Below are positions 42,345 through 51,170 of a stretch of DNA of 64,000 nt, piece after piece. The translations under genes were made by a program, and so were the position numbers. Origin of the DNA: an uncultured Selenomonas sp. (GTDB lineage: Bacteria; Bacillota; Negativicutes; Selenomonadales; Selenomonadaceae). The notes beneath the pieces were generated by a model. It searched no databases and was not told where the DNA came from. It saw only the letters and a list, made by a program, of their open reading frames with translations. Numbering within the stretch: position 1 is the stretch's first letter; each line of letters begins with the position of its first letter. The DNA is taken from NCBI GenBank assembly GCA_947167105.1, contig CAMVGU010000014.1, forward strand, positions 1-64,000, in the 5' to 3' direction.

Positions 42345-42399
42345 GATTTCGCAAGGCGAAATCATACAGATTAGCGTTTCAGCAAGGCGGATGCCTTGC
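42327..42399. repeat. Structured dispersed repeat, copy A
   Basis: Conserved ends TATAACGCCATTGTTCAAG and TTAGCGTTTCA frame a variable inner hairpin (GATTTCGC / GCGAAATC), with AACGC able to pair with GCGTT as an outer stem. A second hairpin (GCAAGGC / GCCTTGC, 42382-42399) follows. Tandem with copy B. Confidence 0.8.
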
Positions 42400-42460
42400 T
42401 ATAACGCCATTGTTCAAGCTTTGTCTATATCTATAGACAAAGCTTCTTATTAGCGTTTCA
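42400..42460. repeat. Structured dispersed repeat, copy B
   Basis: Same conserved ends as copy A, but with a different inner hairpin: a perfect 14-bp stem (AAGCTTTGTCTATA / TATAGACAAAGCTT). The terminal TTTCA provides the stop codon of the gene at 42458-43051, so the repeat has contributed the end of that coding sequence. Confidence 0.8.
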
Positions 42461-43051
42461 CCGCCTCAATACCTCTCCCGCCTTCTGCATCAGTAGCTGG
42501 GTCTCCGCATCCGGCACGGGGGGAACTGCCGGAGCCGCAGCCATCGGTGCTGCCTGCCCGGTTTCTTCCCCGCTCCCGGCTTCTTCCTCCCGTGGGGCAG
42601 GCTCCTGCCGCTCTTCCCTGTGCCTCTCTGGCTGATAGGTCATATGGGGGCTGGCTGCGCTGATGGGGGAGCCTGGCTCCGCCGTGCCCGTGCTGGCAGC
42701 AAGGGGCGCAGGCAGTGCCTCGGGCTGGGTCTCAGCCTGATGAATGGCGGCCCCCGCCACGGGAGTCTCTATATGCTGGGTGTCCTGCCGCAAAGGGCTT
42801 CCCCCCGGCCCCAGCACCTGCCACCCGCCTATAGCCAGGGCTAAGGCAGCCAGGAAAGCCACCCCTTTGACAGCCCCGGCAGAGAGCCTGCCCCAGGGGG
42901 AGCCTGACTCTGCCCGGGCCAGCTCTGCCCGGGCCAGCAAAAGCTTCAGGTCCCCCTGGGCCTCCCTGTCCCTGGCGAGGGAATGCTCCGCCTGCCCCAG
43001 CCAGTTCCGGGCTGCCCGTATGTGCTCCTGTTTTTTTTGCCTGTCACTCAT
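42458..43051 (-). CDS. Single-pass membrane protein paired with a sigma factor
   Basis: No family recognised; 197 residues. The N-terminal half is a charged, helical cytoplasmic region (QEHIRAARNWLGQAEHSLAR...), followed by one membrane helix (GVAFLAALALAIGGWQVLG, about 65-83) and a Pro/Ala/Glu-rich periplasmic tail. ATG 43051 has GGAGG upstream and lies 22 bp after the sigma-factor gene. The layout (cytoplasmic domain, one helix, low-complexity tail next to a sigma gene) is that of an anti-sigma or sigma-regulator protein, but there is no recognisable anti-sigma motif. Its stop codon lies in repeat copy B. Confidence 0.6.
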   Translation of the reverse strand: MSDRQKKQEHIRAARNWLGQAEHSLARDREAQGDLKLLLARAELARAESGSPWGRLSAGAVKGVAFLAALALAIGGWQVLGPGGSPLRQDTQHIETPVAGAAIHQAETQPEALPAPLAASTGTAEPGSPISAASPHMTYQPERHREERQEPAPREEEAGSGEETGQAAPMAAAPAVPPVPDAETQLLMQKAGEVLRR

Positions 43052-43073
43052 TTGGCCTGCCTCCTTCCAGCCG

Positions 43074-43718
43074 TTAATGCCAGTTCTGCCTGAAGCGGGA
43101 AAGCATGCCCCGCACCCGGCGGATGCCCTTTTCCCGCAGGCGGTAGACATGAGCTAGGGACACCTTCAGTCCCTCTGCCATATCCCTGGCTTCGCCTCCC
43201 GACAGATAAATGCCCTCCAGTACAGCCTTCTCCTTGGCAGGCAGCCGCTCCAGGGCGCCATGGAGCCGGGCGGAAAGCTCCGCCTCCTCCGCCTGCTCGG
43301 CCACGCTGGCTGCGGCGGCATCCGGCAGGCCCTCCTTCAGGTTGACCTGGGCCCCGTTATCCAGCGTCACCGAATCCAGGCAGGCGATATCCGCCCCGCC
43401 CTCACGCCTGAGAAAATCCAGTATGCGCCCCCGTATGCGGTGCACCGCGTACAGGCTGAAGGCCACGCCCCGCTGTGGCTCATAGCGCTCCACAGCCTCG
43501 ATGAGGCCGATTGTGCCCTCCTGCACCGCGTCCATCACATCAGGACGGGTGCGGAAGGGCTGTGCCTCCCTGCAGACCAGGGGCTGATAGCTTTCTATCA
43601 GCCTGGCCCTGGCCTGCAGGTCGCCCTCCAGCTTGCAAGCCCTCCAAAGGGCGGCCTCCTCCTCCGGGGAGAGCAGCTCCACCTCTGACAAGGCCGCCAC
43701 ATATTCACTGAAAAGCAT
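43074..43718 (-). CDS. Alternative sigma-70-family factor
   Basis: RNA polymerase sigma factor of 214 residues. Region 2 is evident (DAVQEGTIGLIEAVERYEPQ, then FSLYAVHRIRGRILDFLRRE, the -10 recognition helix area). Region 4 has a helix-turn-helix (LPAKEKAVLEGIYLSGGEARD... VSLAHVYRLREKGIRRVR). A short region 3-like segment lies between, so it is a group 3-type factor rather than an ECF sigma. It sits between tamB and bamA with a membrane protein gene directly downstream. Control of envelope genes is plausible but unproven. Confidence 0.82.
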   Translation of the reverse strand: MLFSEYVAALSEVELLSPEEEAALWRACKLEGDLQARARLIESYQPLVCREAQPFRTRPDVMDAVQEGTIGLIEAVERYEPQRGVAFSLYAVHRIRGRILDFLRREGGADIACLDSVTLDNGAQVNLKEGLPDAAAASVAEQAEEAELSARLHGALERLPAKEKAVLEGIYLSGGEARDMAEGLKVSLAHVYRLREKGIRRVRGMLSRFRQNWH

Positions 43719-43739
43719 GGCTCTCCCCCTTCATATCAT

Positions 43740-46700
43740 TTACCAGAACGCAATCCTTGCCTCCAGGCCCACGATGGTCTCGCTGCCCCTGGTCTCCACT
43801 GTCATGCCGAAGCGGTCATTAAAATCGTAATGCAGTCCGTAGCCTGTCCTATGCTTCGAGCCGATTTCCTGGGTCAGGGTCACCTGCAGCTTATCGTTCA
43901 GGTTCTTGCCCATACGGATACTGTAGTCATCCTCATCATCACGCTTTTCGCCTGAAACATAAGTAGAAAATACCGAACCGGCATGGCCGCGCACGATATT
44001 GAAGGTATCCAGGAAAATTACCCTCTTCATCACAGCCTCAATCTCCGACAGCACCGTCATCTGCAGTCCCAGGGAAAGAATATCCCCTGCACTGACACCG
44101 CTCCCCGAATTATAATCGCTGCGCAGGGTCAGAATCTGCAAGATCTCGGTCTGGCTGTGCTCCGGGAAAGAACCCAGGCGCAGGGTGGAAGCCCCCAAGG
44201 GGCCGGACAGGTACAGATAGATGCGCGTGCGCCCTACCATGGTGTCCGCATAGAAGTTCAGGCTGGGTAGGAAGGAATCCACCTGATTGAAATAGGCCGT
44301 GCCCTCATGTATCTTAAAGGGCGTCTTCAGGTAGCTCACCGTGCCGCCGTTCTTGACCCGCACCTCCCCATTCATCTTGGGATGCCTGGTGGTGCCGCCG
44401 AAATGCACGGCCCCCGACAGGTACATATCATAAAGATAGGAGCTGTAGAAGTGAACCTTTTTGCCCACATCCACCTGCACATCCATGATAACATTGGGCA
44501 GTTCGCCGTCAGATTCCGGCACGGAAGGCACGGACACCGTGCAGTCATGGAAATTCACCAGCCCCGACAGCTTGGGCAGCCTGCGGCCGTAGATTTCCCC
44601 CTCCGCAAGGTGCAGCTCGCCCTCCAGGGGGCCTTTGAAGAAGCTGCTGCGGATCTCCAGCCCCCTGGCAAAGAAATCAAAACCGTAATCCACCGGCGTC
44701 AGGCCCTCCAGCCTGAGCTTCCCGGAGCCGCTGTAGGAACCTGCGCCCATTTTACCAGAAAAGTCCCTCACTGTCATTTGAGTTCCATTAAAATCCACCT
44801 GGGCCGCCATATCCGTAAAGGGCAGTTCCAGGGCTTTCAGCTTGACAGAGCCCCCCGCAAGCTGCACCGAGCCATTAAACTGGGGATGGGCCAGGGTGCC
44901 CGTCACCAGCACCGAGCCCTGCAGGGGCCCCATGGCCCAGTCCACCTGCTGCCAGAGAGCCGGCAGCAGGGAGAGATCCGCATCATCCAGGGAAAACTCC
45001 AGCCGCATCTGCTCATAATCATTCAGGGCAGCAGGGTCGGAGATGTGGAGGGCCTTGCTGGGCACAATGCCCTTGGCGCTGGCCCGGTAAAGCTTCTCCC
45101 CCACCTGCTTCTGCACCTGCAGCTGCTCCACATCCAGGAGGCCGTTCCTCAAATGCAGCACTCCTGTCAGATTATCGAAGGTGGAGCCTTCCACACCGCC
45201 GTCACGGGCCAGCAAATGCACATCCGCAGAAGGATTGTCCGTGAAGCCTGCGATATTGGCCTCCAGGTCAGCCTGACCCGTCACATCGACCTCCAGGCCC
45301 GCCACCCTGGCAAAAAGCCCCAGGGGCAGTCTCTGGGCCGAAACCTTGGCGGAAAGGGGGCCGCCCCCATAGAGGGCAGCCGAGCCGGAAGCCGAGAAGG
45401 CTCCCTCCCCCTGGGTTCCCTCCAGCTTGTCGAAATGCAGCACCTTGTCTGCCAGATGTCCCTCCAGGATCATCTGCTCCACGGCATAGCCGGCGACTGT
45501 GCCCGCATCTATCCTGCCGTCAAAAATCACCTGGGGATTTTCCAGCGTGCCGCTCACCCTGGCATCTGCTTCCAGGGTACCGGCAACCAGCTCATTCTTC
45601 AGGTTCAAAAGGGCACAAAGGGAGTTCACATCCGCCTGCCTGGCACTTACCCTCCCCCACAGGCCATGGGAAACCGTATCCAGGGAAAGTTCCAGATCGT
45701 AGCTGCCCTCGCCCTGGTGCAGGCCGAACTTGGAAAAGCTCAGCTTCTGACCGGCATAATCCACCTGGCCATGCACCTTGGAAAGTTCCACCCCGTTCAT
45801 GGTGAGAGCGGGCGCATCCAAAATGCCATGAAACAGGGGAGCGGACAGATTGCCCCGGATACGGCCGCTGAAGGTGCCGTGGCCCTCTACCTCATAGGGC
45901 AGCTTGTGCTGTATGCGCTTCATATCTATATCATGGACAGCCGTTTCCAGGTCAAGCTCCCCGGACCGGGTAACCTTGCCGTTCACATCCATATCTATCA
46001 TAGGTGAATAAATATGGAAGTCCTGCAGGCGCACGACGCCGTTTTCCAGATAATAATCGCCGTCCATGCCCGAAAGCAGCACTCCCATATAGCTGCCCCG
46101 GTAGAAATGGATATAGCCCACTGCCTGGGGATTGTCCAAAGTGCCCGTAATGCGTATGGTATTGTCCACATTTCCCGTAATGGGCTGCTCCGGCGCCACC
46201 AGGGCAGCCAGATCCTCCATGCGCACCTTTACCGTGTCAGCCCGCAGGTTGATGCGCTTCTCACCGGCAAGGCCGATGGTGCCGTCCACATACCAGGTCT
46301 GCCTGCCGTCCTTCATCAGGGAGAAGTCGCGTATGGAGAGGCCGTCCAGGCTGCCCGTGGCCTGAAAGACCACGGAATCGAAGGGCTGCTTCAGTATGCG
46401 CCCCCTGGTGGCCGAAAAGTCCAGTTGCACCTGGGGATTGGCTGCATCCCCATGTACCTCCCCCTTGAAGTCCGCCAGGCCGGAAGGCTCTGCCTGGGGC
46501 ACGAAGGGAGCAAAGAGAGAAAGGTCGATATGACCGCCGTAAATCTTGAAATCCAGCTTGCGGCCGTCGGTTATCGTGCCTTCAAGCCCCAGGTCGCTGT
46601 GCCCCGGCATGCGGGCAGACAGATAGTCCACCGTCACATTGTCCCCGTCTGTCAGGAAGGATACGGCCAGATGCTCTAAGGGCAGGCCCTTAAAAGAGCC

Positions 46701-48086
46701 CTGCTCCAGCTTCACGCTGCCGTAGGACTTCAGCCTGGCAAGATCCGCGCCCTGGCCGGACACGCCTATATCGCAGCCAACCAGCCCGGAAACCTCCGCC
46801 AGCTCCGGCACCCCCGGCAGGGCAGAGGCCAGGTGGGAAAGATTCAGCCCCTGGGCTTTCAGGTGAGCGGTGAAGGCCAAATTACCCGGCTCAAATTCGC
46901 CCTCGCCGCTGACACTGCCCCCCAGGGCCTTAGCCTTGAGTTCCTGGGCATAGAGATGCCCACCGTCATAGAGCACCCTGGCAGCGGCCTCCCGGAAGGG
47001 TACGCCATAGGCTGCGCCGGAGGCCACCTGGGCCTCGCCTTCCACCCTGGGGGCTGTGGCAGCCCCCGTGATATGGGCCTTGAACTTGGCGGCACCCTGA
47101 TAGGGCACATCCTTGAGGATAGCAGAAGGGTCGAAGGACTCCGACTCCGCCACGAGATCCAGGAAGGGCATGCCTGTATCAAGGCGCACCTTGCCATAAG
47201 CCCTGGCTCCCTGTCCTGCCGCCTCCGCCGAGGCATCCAGCAGAATTTCCTTATCCGTAAAGCGGGCCGTGCCCCCAATCTTTTCCACTTCCGTGCCCAG
47301 AGCCTGCAGGCGGCCATCCTCCAGACGGGCGGAGCCGGTCAGGCTCATCACGCCCCCCTGGTAAACCACCGTGGCCTGGGCCTCAGGCACAAGGCCCCCC
47401 TCCGGCTGGATTTCCTCCGGCAGCAATCCTTCCGGCAGCAGGGGCAGGAACTCTCTGAGCTGTGCCTGCTGCACCTCCACATGCACAAACTGGCGCTCCG
47501 AGGTGACTGTGCCCTGGGCCGCCAGAGCAGCCCCACGGCAATTTCCCCTGCCCTTGAACTCCATGGCGGGCCAGCCGGCGCAATCCAGCTCACCCGTTAC
47601 ATCACTGAGAAGTATTTCCCGGCCCTGGGCTTTCAGGGTGACTTCCGCATCCTCCGTGCGAATCCTGCCGTAAAAGCCCTTGCCGCTGCTCTCCCCGGCT
47701 GCAACATCCTGCACATTCCAGCTTTCGTCCGCCCGCTGCTCGATCACGGCCCGCAGCCCCTTCACCTCCACCTCGGACACCGCCTCGGCAGGAGCCTGAA
47801 GCGCGGCAAGCAGGCGGAAGCTCACCCGCGCCTCATCGGCGCGGGCGATGCATTCCGCCTGCTTGTCATAAAGGGCTATATTGTGAATGGTAACTTCCCG
47901 CAGAGAGGGCACCTCTATCTCACCGATCTGCACCTGCACCCCCAGCACCTCACTGGCTGCCTGGGCCGCAGTGTCGCCGGCTCCCTGCATGAAACTTTCC
48001 GTCTTTGTGTAATAAGCAGTGCCGCTGCCCGCCAGAAGCAGGGTGGCAAGCACGCCTGCGGCTATCTTCTTGCCGATCCCCGTCAT
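43740..48086 (-). CDS. tamB: TamB-like translocation/assembly and lipid-transport protein
   Basis: Large AsmA/TamB-family protein of 1448 residues. An N-terminal membrane anchor (IAAGVLATLLLAGSGTAYY) is followed by a very long beta-rich repeat region with many strands of the type G-x-(L/V)-x-(L/V)-x-(G/D), typical of the periplasm-spanning hydrophobic groove. The C-terminal DUF490/TamB domain (GRTRIYLYLSGPLGASTLRL, ILQILTL, LSEIEAVMKRVIFLDTF) is intact and ends YGLHYDFNDRFGMTVETRGS...AFW. TamB proteins support OM-protein assembly and phospholipid transport and can link the two membranes in diderm Firmicutes. AGGAAGGA precedes ATG 48086. Confidence 0.92.
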   Translation of the reverse strand: MTGIGKKIAAGVLATLLLAGSGTAYYTKTESFMQGAGDTAAQAASEVLGVQVQIGEIEVPSLREVTIHNIALYDKQAECIARADEARVSFRLLAALQAPAEAVSEVEVKGLRAVIEQRADESWNVQDVAAGESSGKGFYGRIRTEDAEVTLKAQGREILLSDVTGELDCAGWPAMEFKGRGNCRGAALAAQGTVTSERQFVHVEVQQAQLREFLPLLPEGLLPEEIQPEGGLVPEAQATVVYQGGVMSLTGSARLEDGRLQALGTEVEKIGGTARFTDKEILLDASAEAAGQGARAYGKVRLDTGMPFLDLVAESESFDPSAILKDVPYQGAAKFKAHITGAATAPRVEGEAQVASGAAYGVPFREAAARVLYDGGHLYAQELKAKALGGSVSGEGEFEPGNLAFTAHLKAQGLNLSHLASALPGVPELAEVSGLVGCDIGVSGQGADLARLKSYGSVKLEQGSFKGLPLEHLAVSFLTDGDNVTVDYLSARMPGHSDLGLEGTITDGRKLDFKIYGGHIDLSLFAPFVPQAEPSGLADFKGEVHGDAANPQVQLDFSATRGRILKQPFDSVVFQATGSLDGLSIRDFSLMKDGRQTWYVDGTIGLAGEKRINLRADTVKVRMEDLAALVAPEQPITGNVDNTIRITGTLDNPQAVGYIHFYRGSYMGVLLSGMDGDYYLENGVVRLQDFHIYSPMIDMDVNGKVTRSGELDLETAVHDIDMKRIQHKLPYEVEGHGTFSGRIRGNLSAPLFHGILDAPALTMNGVELSKVHGQVDYAGQKLSFSKFGLHQGEGSYDLELSLDTVSHGLWGRVSARQADVNSLCALLNLKNELVAGTLEADARVSGTLENPQVIFDGRIDAGTVAGYAVEQMILEGHLADKVLHFDKLEGTQGEGAFSASGSAALYGGGPLSAKVSAQRLPLGLFARVAGLEVDVTGQADLEANIAGFTDNPSADVHLLARDGGVEGSTFDNLTGVLHLRNGLLDVEQLQVQKQVGEKLYRASAKGIVPSKALHISDPAALNDYEQMRLEFSLDDADLSLLPALWQQVDWAMGPLQGSVLVTGTLAHPQFNGSVQLAGGSVKLKALELPFTDMAAQVDFNGTQMTVRDFSGKMGAGSYSGSGKLRLEGLTPVDYGFDFFARGLEIRSSFFKGPLEGELHLAEGEIYGRRLPKLSGLVNFHDCTVSVPSVPESDGELPNVIMDVQVDVGKKVHFYSSYLYDMYLSGAVHFGGTTRHPKMNGEVRVKNGGTVSYLKTPFKIHEGTAYFNQVDSFLPSLNFYADTMVGRTRIYLYLSGPLGASTLRLGSFPEHSQTEILQILTLRSDYNSGSGVSAGDILSLGLQMTVLSEIEAVMKRVIFLDTFNIVRGHAGSVFSTYVSGEKRDDEDDYSIRMGKNLNDKLQVTLTQEIGSKHRTGYGLHYDFNDRFGMTVETRGSETIVGLEARIAFW

Positions 48087-48124
48087 AGTTCCTTCCTCTT
48101 TTTTTGCAATCCCCGGTATTCCCC

Positions 48125-49777
48125 TCAGCCTGCCATTTCGGTTTCTACAGACTCAGGCGTATCGGTCTGCTGTTTCGTCACAGGCTTCTGCGCCTCTGCA
48201 TCTGCCTGGGGAGTTTCCTTGGCCTCGCTTGCAGCCTGCTCAATCTTTTCAGCCTCAGCCTGCAATCTTGCCCCTCTGTCCTTCTTATTCAGCTTATAGG
48301 ATTCCTTGGCGGCTTTCTCCCGCTCATGGCGCTCCAGGCGGCCTTCCTTCAGCTCATCCTTGGACACCGGCTTCGGTGTCTCAAAGAGTGCCTCCTCGTG
48401 GACACGGCCGTATTCCCGCGCCTTGCCGGCTCGCTCTCCGGCCATTGTAGCTTCTGCGTAGAGTCCGGCATCCAGATCCACGGGAATGCCCATGGCCTTA
48501 TCCAGATCAGCCTTGCTGGTATTGTAGTTGTAGAGGGCCGTGTAGTAGTTCGTCCGCGCCTCGGTCAGCTTTTCCTCTGCATCCATGACCTGGATGTTGG
48601 TGCCCACACCTGCATTGTAGCTGACACGGGCGATCTTGTAGTCCTCCTCCGCGCGCTCCACTGCCACAGCCGTTGTCTGGATGTTCTTCTCCGCCGAGCG
48701 CAGATTCAGGAAGGCCGTCCTCACCTGCAGCTGGATGCGCTCGTCCGTCTGCTTGGAGACCTCCTGGGCCTTGAGCAGGCTGGCATTGGCCGCATGAACG
48801 GCTGCACTGGTGGCGCCGTTATCGAAGATATTCCAGTCGGCCGTCAGCCCTGCCGACCACGTATCACTGGAGGTATGGTCATCACCAAAAGCTTTCTCGC
48901 CGGCAATTGTCTTGGTTGCCGTGGCTCTCACCGTGGGCAGGTAGCCAGCCTTGGCGCTCTTCACCCCGGCCTCAGCCTGCTTCACCGCATAATAGGCCGC
49001 CAGCCCGTCGGCGCGGTTGGCCAGGCCATAGGCCGTGCACTTGTCCAGATCCAAATCATACTTCTGGTAGGCCAGCTCATCCTTGATTTCCAGAACCGTA
49101 TCCGTGGGCAGGCCGATGACATTATTGAGGGTAGCCACAGCAACATCATAGTTATTCTGGGCATTCACCAGGCTCTGCTTGGCTTCGGCCAGCTGCACCT
49201 CGGAAGCCAGCACATCGGACTTGGCCACCGTACCCACGCGGTACTGGGCATTGACCTGATCCAAATGGGCCTGCAGGGTGTCCACATTGTCCTGATAGAC
49301 CTTGATTAAGTTCCGTGCCTGCAGGATATTGTAATAATCCGTGGTAGCAGTCTGCACGATGGTCTGCTTCGTGTTCTCCAGGGTAAGATCCGCCGCACTG
49401 AGGGCATACCTGGCCGACTCCCTGGAAGCATTCAGGGTCTGGTTGAAGATGGGAAAGCCCACGGTGCCCGTATTCGTGAAATTCTTCCTATAATCCGGAT
49501 CGGAGGCGCCGTCATAGGCCTTGCCGCCGATACGGGCAGCCACAGTATTCCAGGTCAGGGTCGGCCCCATCTGGCGGCGTGCCTGGGACAAGGCCCAGCG
49601 GGCATTATCCACATCGGCGAAAGCCTGCTTGATGGTGCGGTTGTTCTCCAGGGCCATGCGCACGGAATCCTTCAGATCCAGCTGCACCGTATCCGCAGCC
49701 GAAGCAGTCCCCACAGACATAGCCAGCATGGCGCCCAGCACTGCAGCCGTCACTTTTTTATGATTGAACTTTTTCAA
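48125..49777 (-). CDS. tolC: TolC-family outer-membrane efflux protein
   Basis: OM channel for efflux or type I secretion, 550 residues. A signal peptide (cleavage near GTASA) is followed by two structural repeats of the TolC fold (residues about 30-240 and 250-440), with helices such as LAEAKQSLVNAQNNYDVAVA and RAEEDYKIARVSYNAGVG. After residue about 440 the protein continues with a Lys/Glu-rich tail of roughly 100 residues not found in classical TolC. TTG 49777 is used, with GGGGGAGGA about 7 nt upstream. It lies between mlaD and tamB; no export ABC or RND pump is adjacent. Confidence 0.9.
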   Translation of the reverse strand: MKKFNHKKVTAAVLGAMLAMSVGTASAADTVQLDLKDSVRMALENNRTIKQAFADVDNARWALSQARRQMGPTLTWNTVAARIGGKAYDGASDPDYRKNFTNTGTVGFPIFNQTLNASRESARYALSAADLTLENTKQTIVQTATTDYYNILQARNLIKVYQDNVDTLQAHLDQVNAQYRVGTVAKSDVLASEVQLAEAKQSLVNAQNNYDVAVATLNNVIGLPTDTVLEIKDELAYQKYDLDLDKCTAYGLANRADGLAAYYAVKQAEAGVKSAKAGYLPTVRATATKTIAGEKAFGDDHTSSDTWSAGLTADWNIFDNGATSAAVHAANASLLKAQEVSKQTDERIQLQVRTAFLNLRSAEKNIQTTAVAVERAEEDYKIARVSYNAGVGTNIQVMDAEEKLTEARTNYYTALYNYNTSKADLDKAMGIPVDLDAGLYAEATMAGERAGKAREYGRVHEEALFETPKPVSKDELKEGRLERHEREKAAKESYKLNKKDRGARLQAEAEKIEQAASEAKETPQADAEAQKPVTKQQTDTPESVETEMAG

Positions 49778-49865
49778 GATAATTCCTCCCCCAGATATTG
49801 CCTGCTGCAACACTGCAGCCCCTCACATTCTATCACAAATCCCTTCCCATGGGTAATATTATTCC

Positions 49866-51158
49866 TTAAAAACTATGCCTGAGCCCCACATAGGCCCGGC
49901 GGCGGCTCCCATCATTCACATGATCCCATTGTCCCACCACCGAGGTACCCTGGCCGGTAATATCATAGGCCGCTTCCAGCCTGAGCTGGGCGTCATTGGG
50001 GTCATAGCCCTCCACGGAAATCTGGAAACGCTTGCCGGCATGCAGGTCAAGACCTGCCCCTATCTTCCCGTTCACCAGGCCCCCCCTGAGGTCTACCGTT
50101 CCCCCGCCAAGGTGCTTTCCCACCTGCACATTGCCGTGGTTGCCCTCGCCTATATCATCTACGCCCAGGCGGAAGTATGTGCCCTGCTTCTGGCCCACAT
50201 CCACGTTGAAATCAGTCTTCCACTCACGGGCGCCGCCGCTGTACAGCACATCAACCTGGGGTTTCACCTCCAGCTCGCCTACCTTGCCCAGCATGCGGTC
50301 AGCCTTGTCCGTCAAGGCCCTGGCATTGGCAATGGTCTGCTTCAGATCCTCCTGGGTCTTGGGGTCACCTGCCACATTTTCCAGCCCCTCCGTGATATGC
50401 ACGATGCGCTGGGAGGCATCCGCCATATTATTGAGGGTCTTCCGCAGGTTCTCCGCCGTCTGGGGGTCAGCGCCCACGGTGGCGAGATTTGCCATCATCG
50501 CCTCCACGCTCCCCATGGTGCGCTCCATGCCCGCCGTCGCGTGATTGAGCTGGTTCAGGATGGAAATCACCTGCCCCTCGTTATTCACGGTCAGGGCCTC
50601 CAGGGTGGCCATCATGCGATCCAGATGCTCCGTGGTACTCTCCATATTCACCAGCACCTGCACCAGGGAGGTCTGCAGATCCTTATTCCCCAGAATCTGG
50701 TTGACACTGCCCAGGGCGTCCTGCACCTGATCCATCACCTTGTCCATGCTGGTGAGCAGGCTGTCCATGCCGGTCTCGTCCTCACCGATCAGATAGTCCC
50801 CGTCCTCCACCCAGCCGTTCCCGGCATCTGTGGGCATGATATTGATGAACTTCTCACCCATCACCCCGGCAGAGCTGATAGTCACCCTGGAGCCGCGGGG
50901 TATCTTCACATCCTTGTCGATATCCATGGTGACGGTGACGCCGCCGCCATCATTTGCTATATCCGCCACATGCCCCACAGGCACCCCTGAGAGCCGTACC
51001 TGGGACTGGGGCACAATGCCCACCACCTGCCTGAAACCGGCGTACAGGGTATAACCTGAGCTGCCCCCCAGCCTGAAGCCGGACAGCATGATGACCACGG
51101 CTGCAAGCAGCCCCAGCCCCGCCAGGGTAAAGGCCCCGACCCTTGCCTCTGTGCTCAT
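49866..51158 (-). CDS. mlaD: MlaD-type MCE protein with long C-terminal domain
   Basis: Phospholipid-binding MCE protein, 430 residues. A membrane anchor (LAGLGLLAAVVIMLSGFRL) is followed by one MCE domain (about 35-115, VGIVPQSQVRLSGVPVGHV; RVTISSAGVMGEKFINI), a long helical region (about 130-300) and a C-terminal beta-rich domain (about 305-430) with alternating strands ending in YVGLRHSF, a Phe-ended beta-signal. E. coli MlaD is about 183 residues; the long form with C-terminal beta-barrel-like domain fits the trans-envelope MlaD described in Veillonella. It is followed by tolC and tamB. Confidence 0.9.
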   Translation of the reverse strand: MSTEARVGAFTLAGLGLLAAVVIMLSGFRLGGSSGYTLYAGFRQVVGIVPQSQVRLSGVPVGHVADIANDGGGVTVTMDIDKDVKIPRGSRVTISSAGVMGEKFINIMPTDAGNGWVEDGDYLIGEDETGMDSLLTSMDKVMDQVQDALGSVNQILGNKDLQTSLVQVLVNMESTTEHLDRMMATLEALTVNNEGQVISILNQLNHATAGMERTMGSVEAMMANLATVGADPQTAENLRKTLNNMADASQRIVHITEGLENVAGDPKTQEDLKQTIANARALTDKADRMLGKVGELEVKPQVDVLYSGGAREWKTDFNVDVGQKQGTYFRLGVDDIGEGNHGNVQVGKHLGGGTVDLRGGLVNGKIGAGLDLHAGKRFQISVEGYDPNDAQLRLEAAYDITGQGTSVVGQWDHVNDGSRRRAYVGLRHSF

Positions 51159-51170
51159 TCATTCACTTCC

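Noticed and set aside
42327..42460. Possible CRISPR array because of tandem repeats
   Set aside because: Only two units, palindromic cores and conserved ends on both sides of a variable hairpin; no spacers or cas genes.
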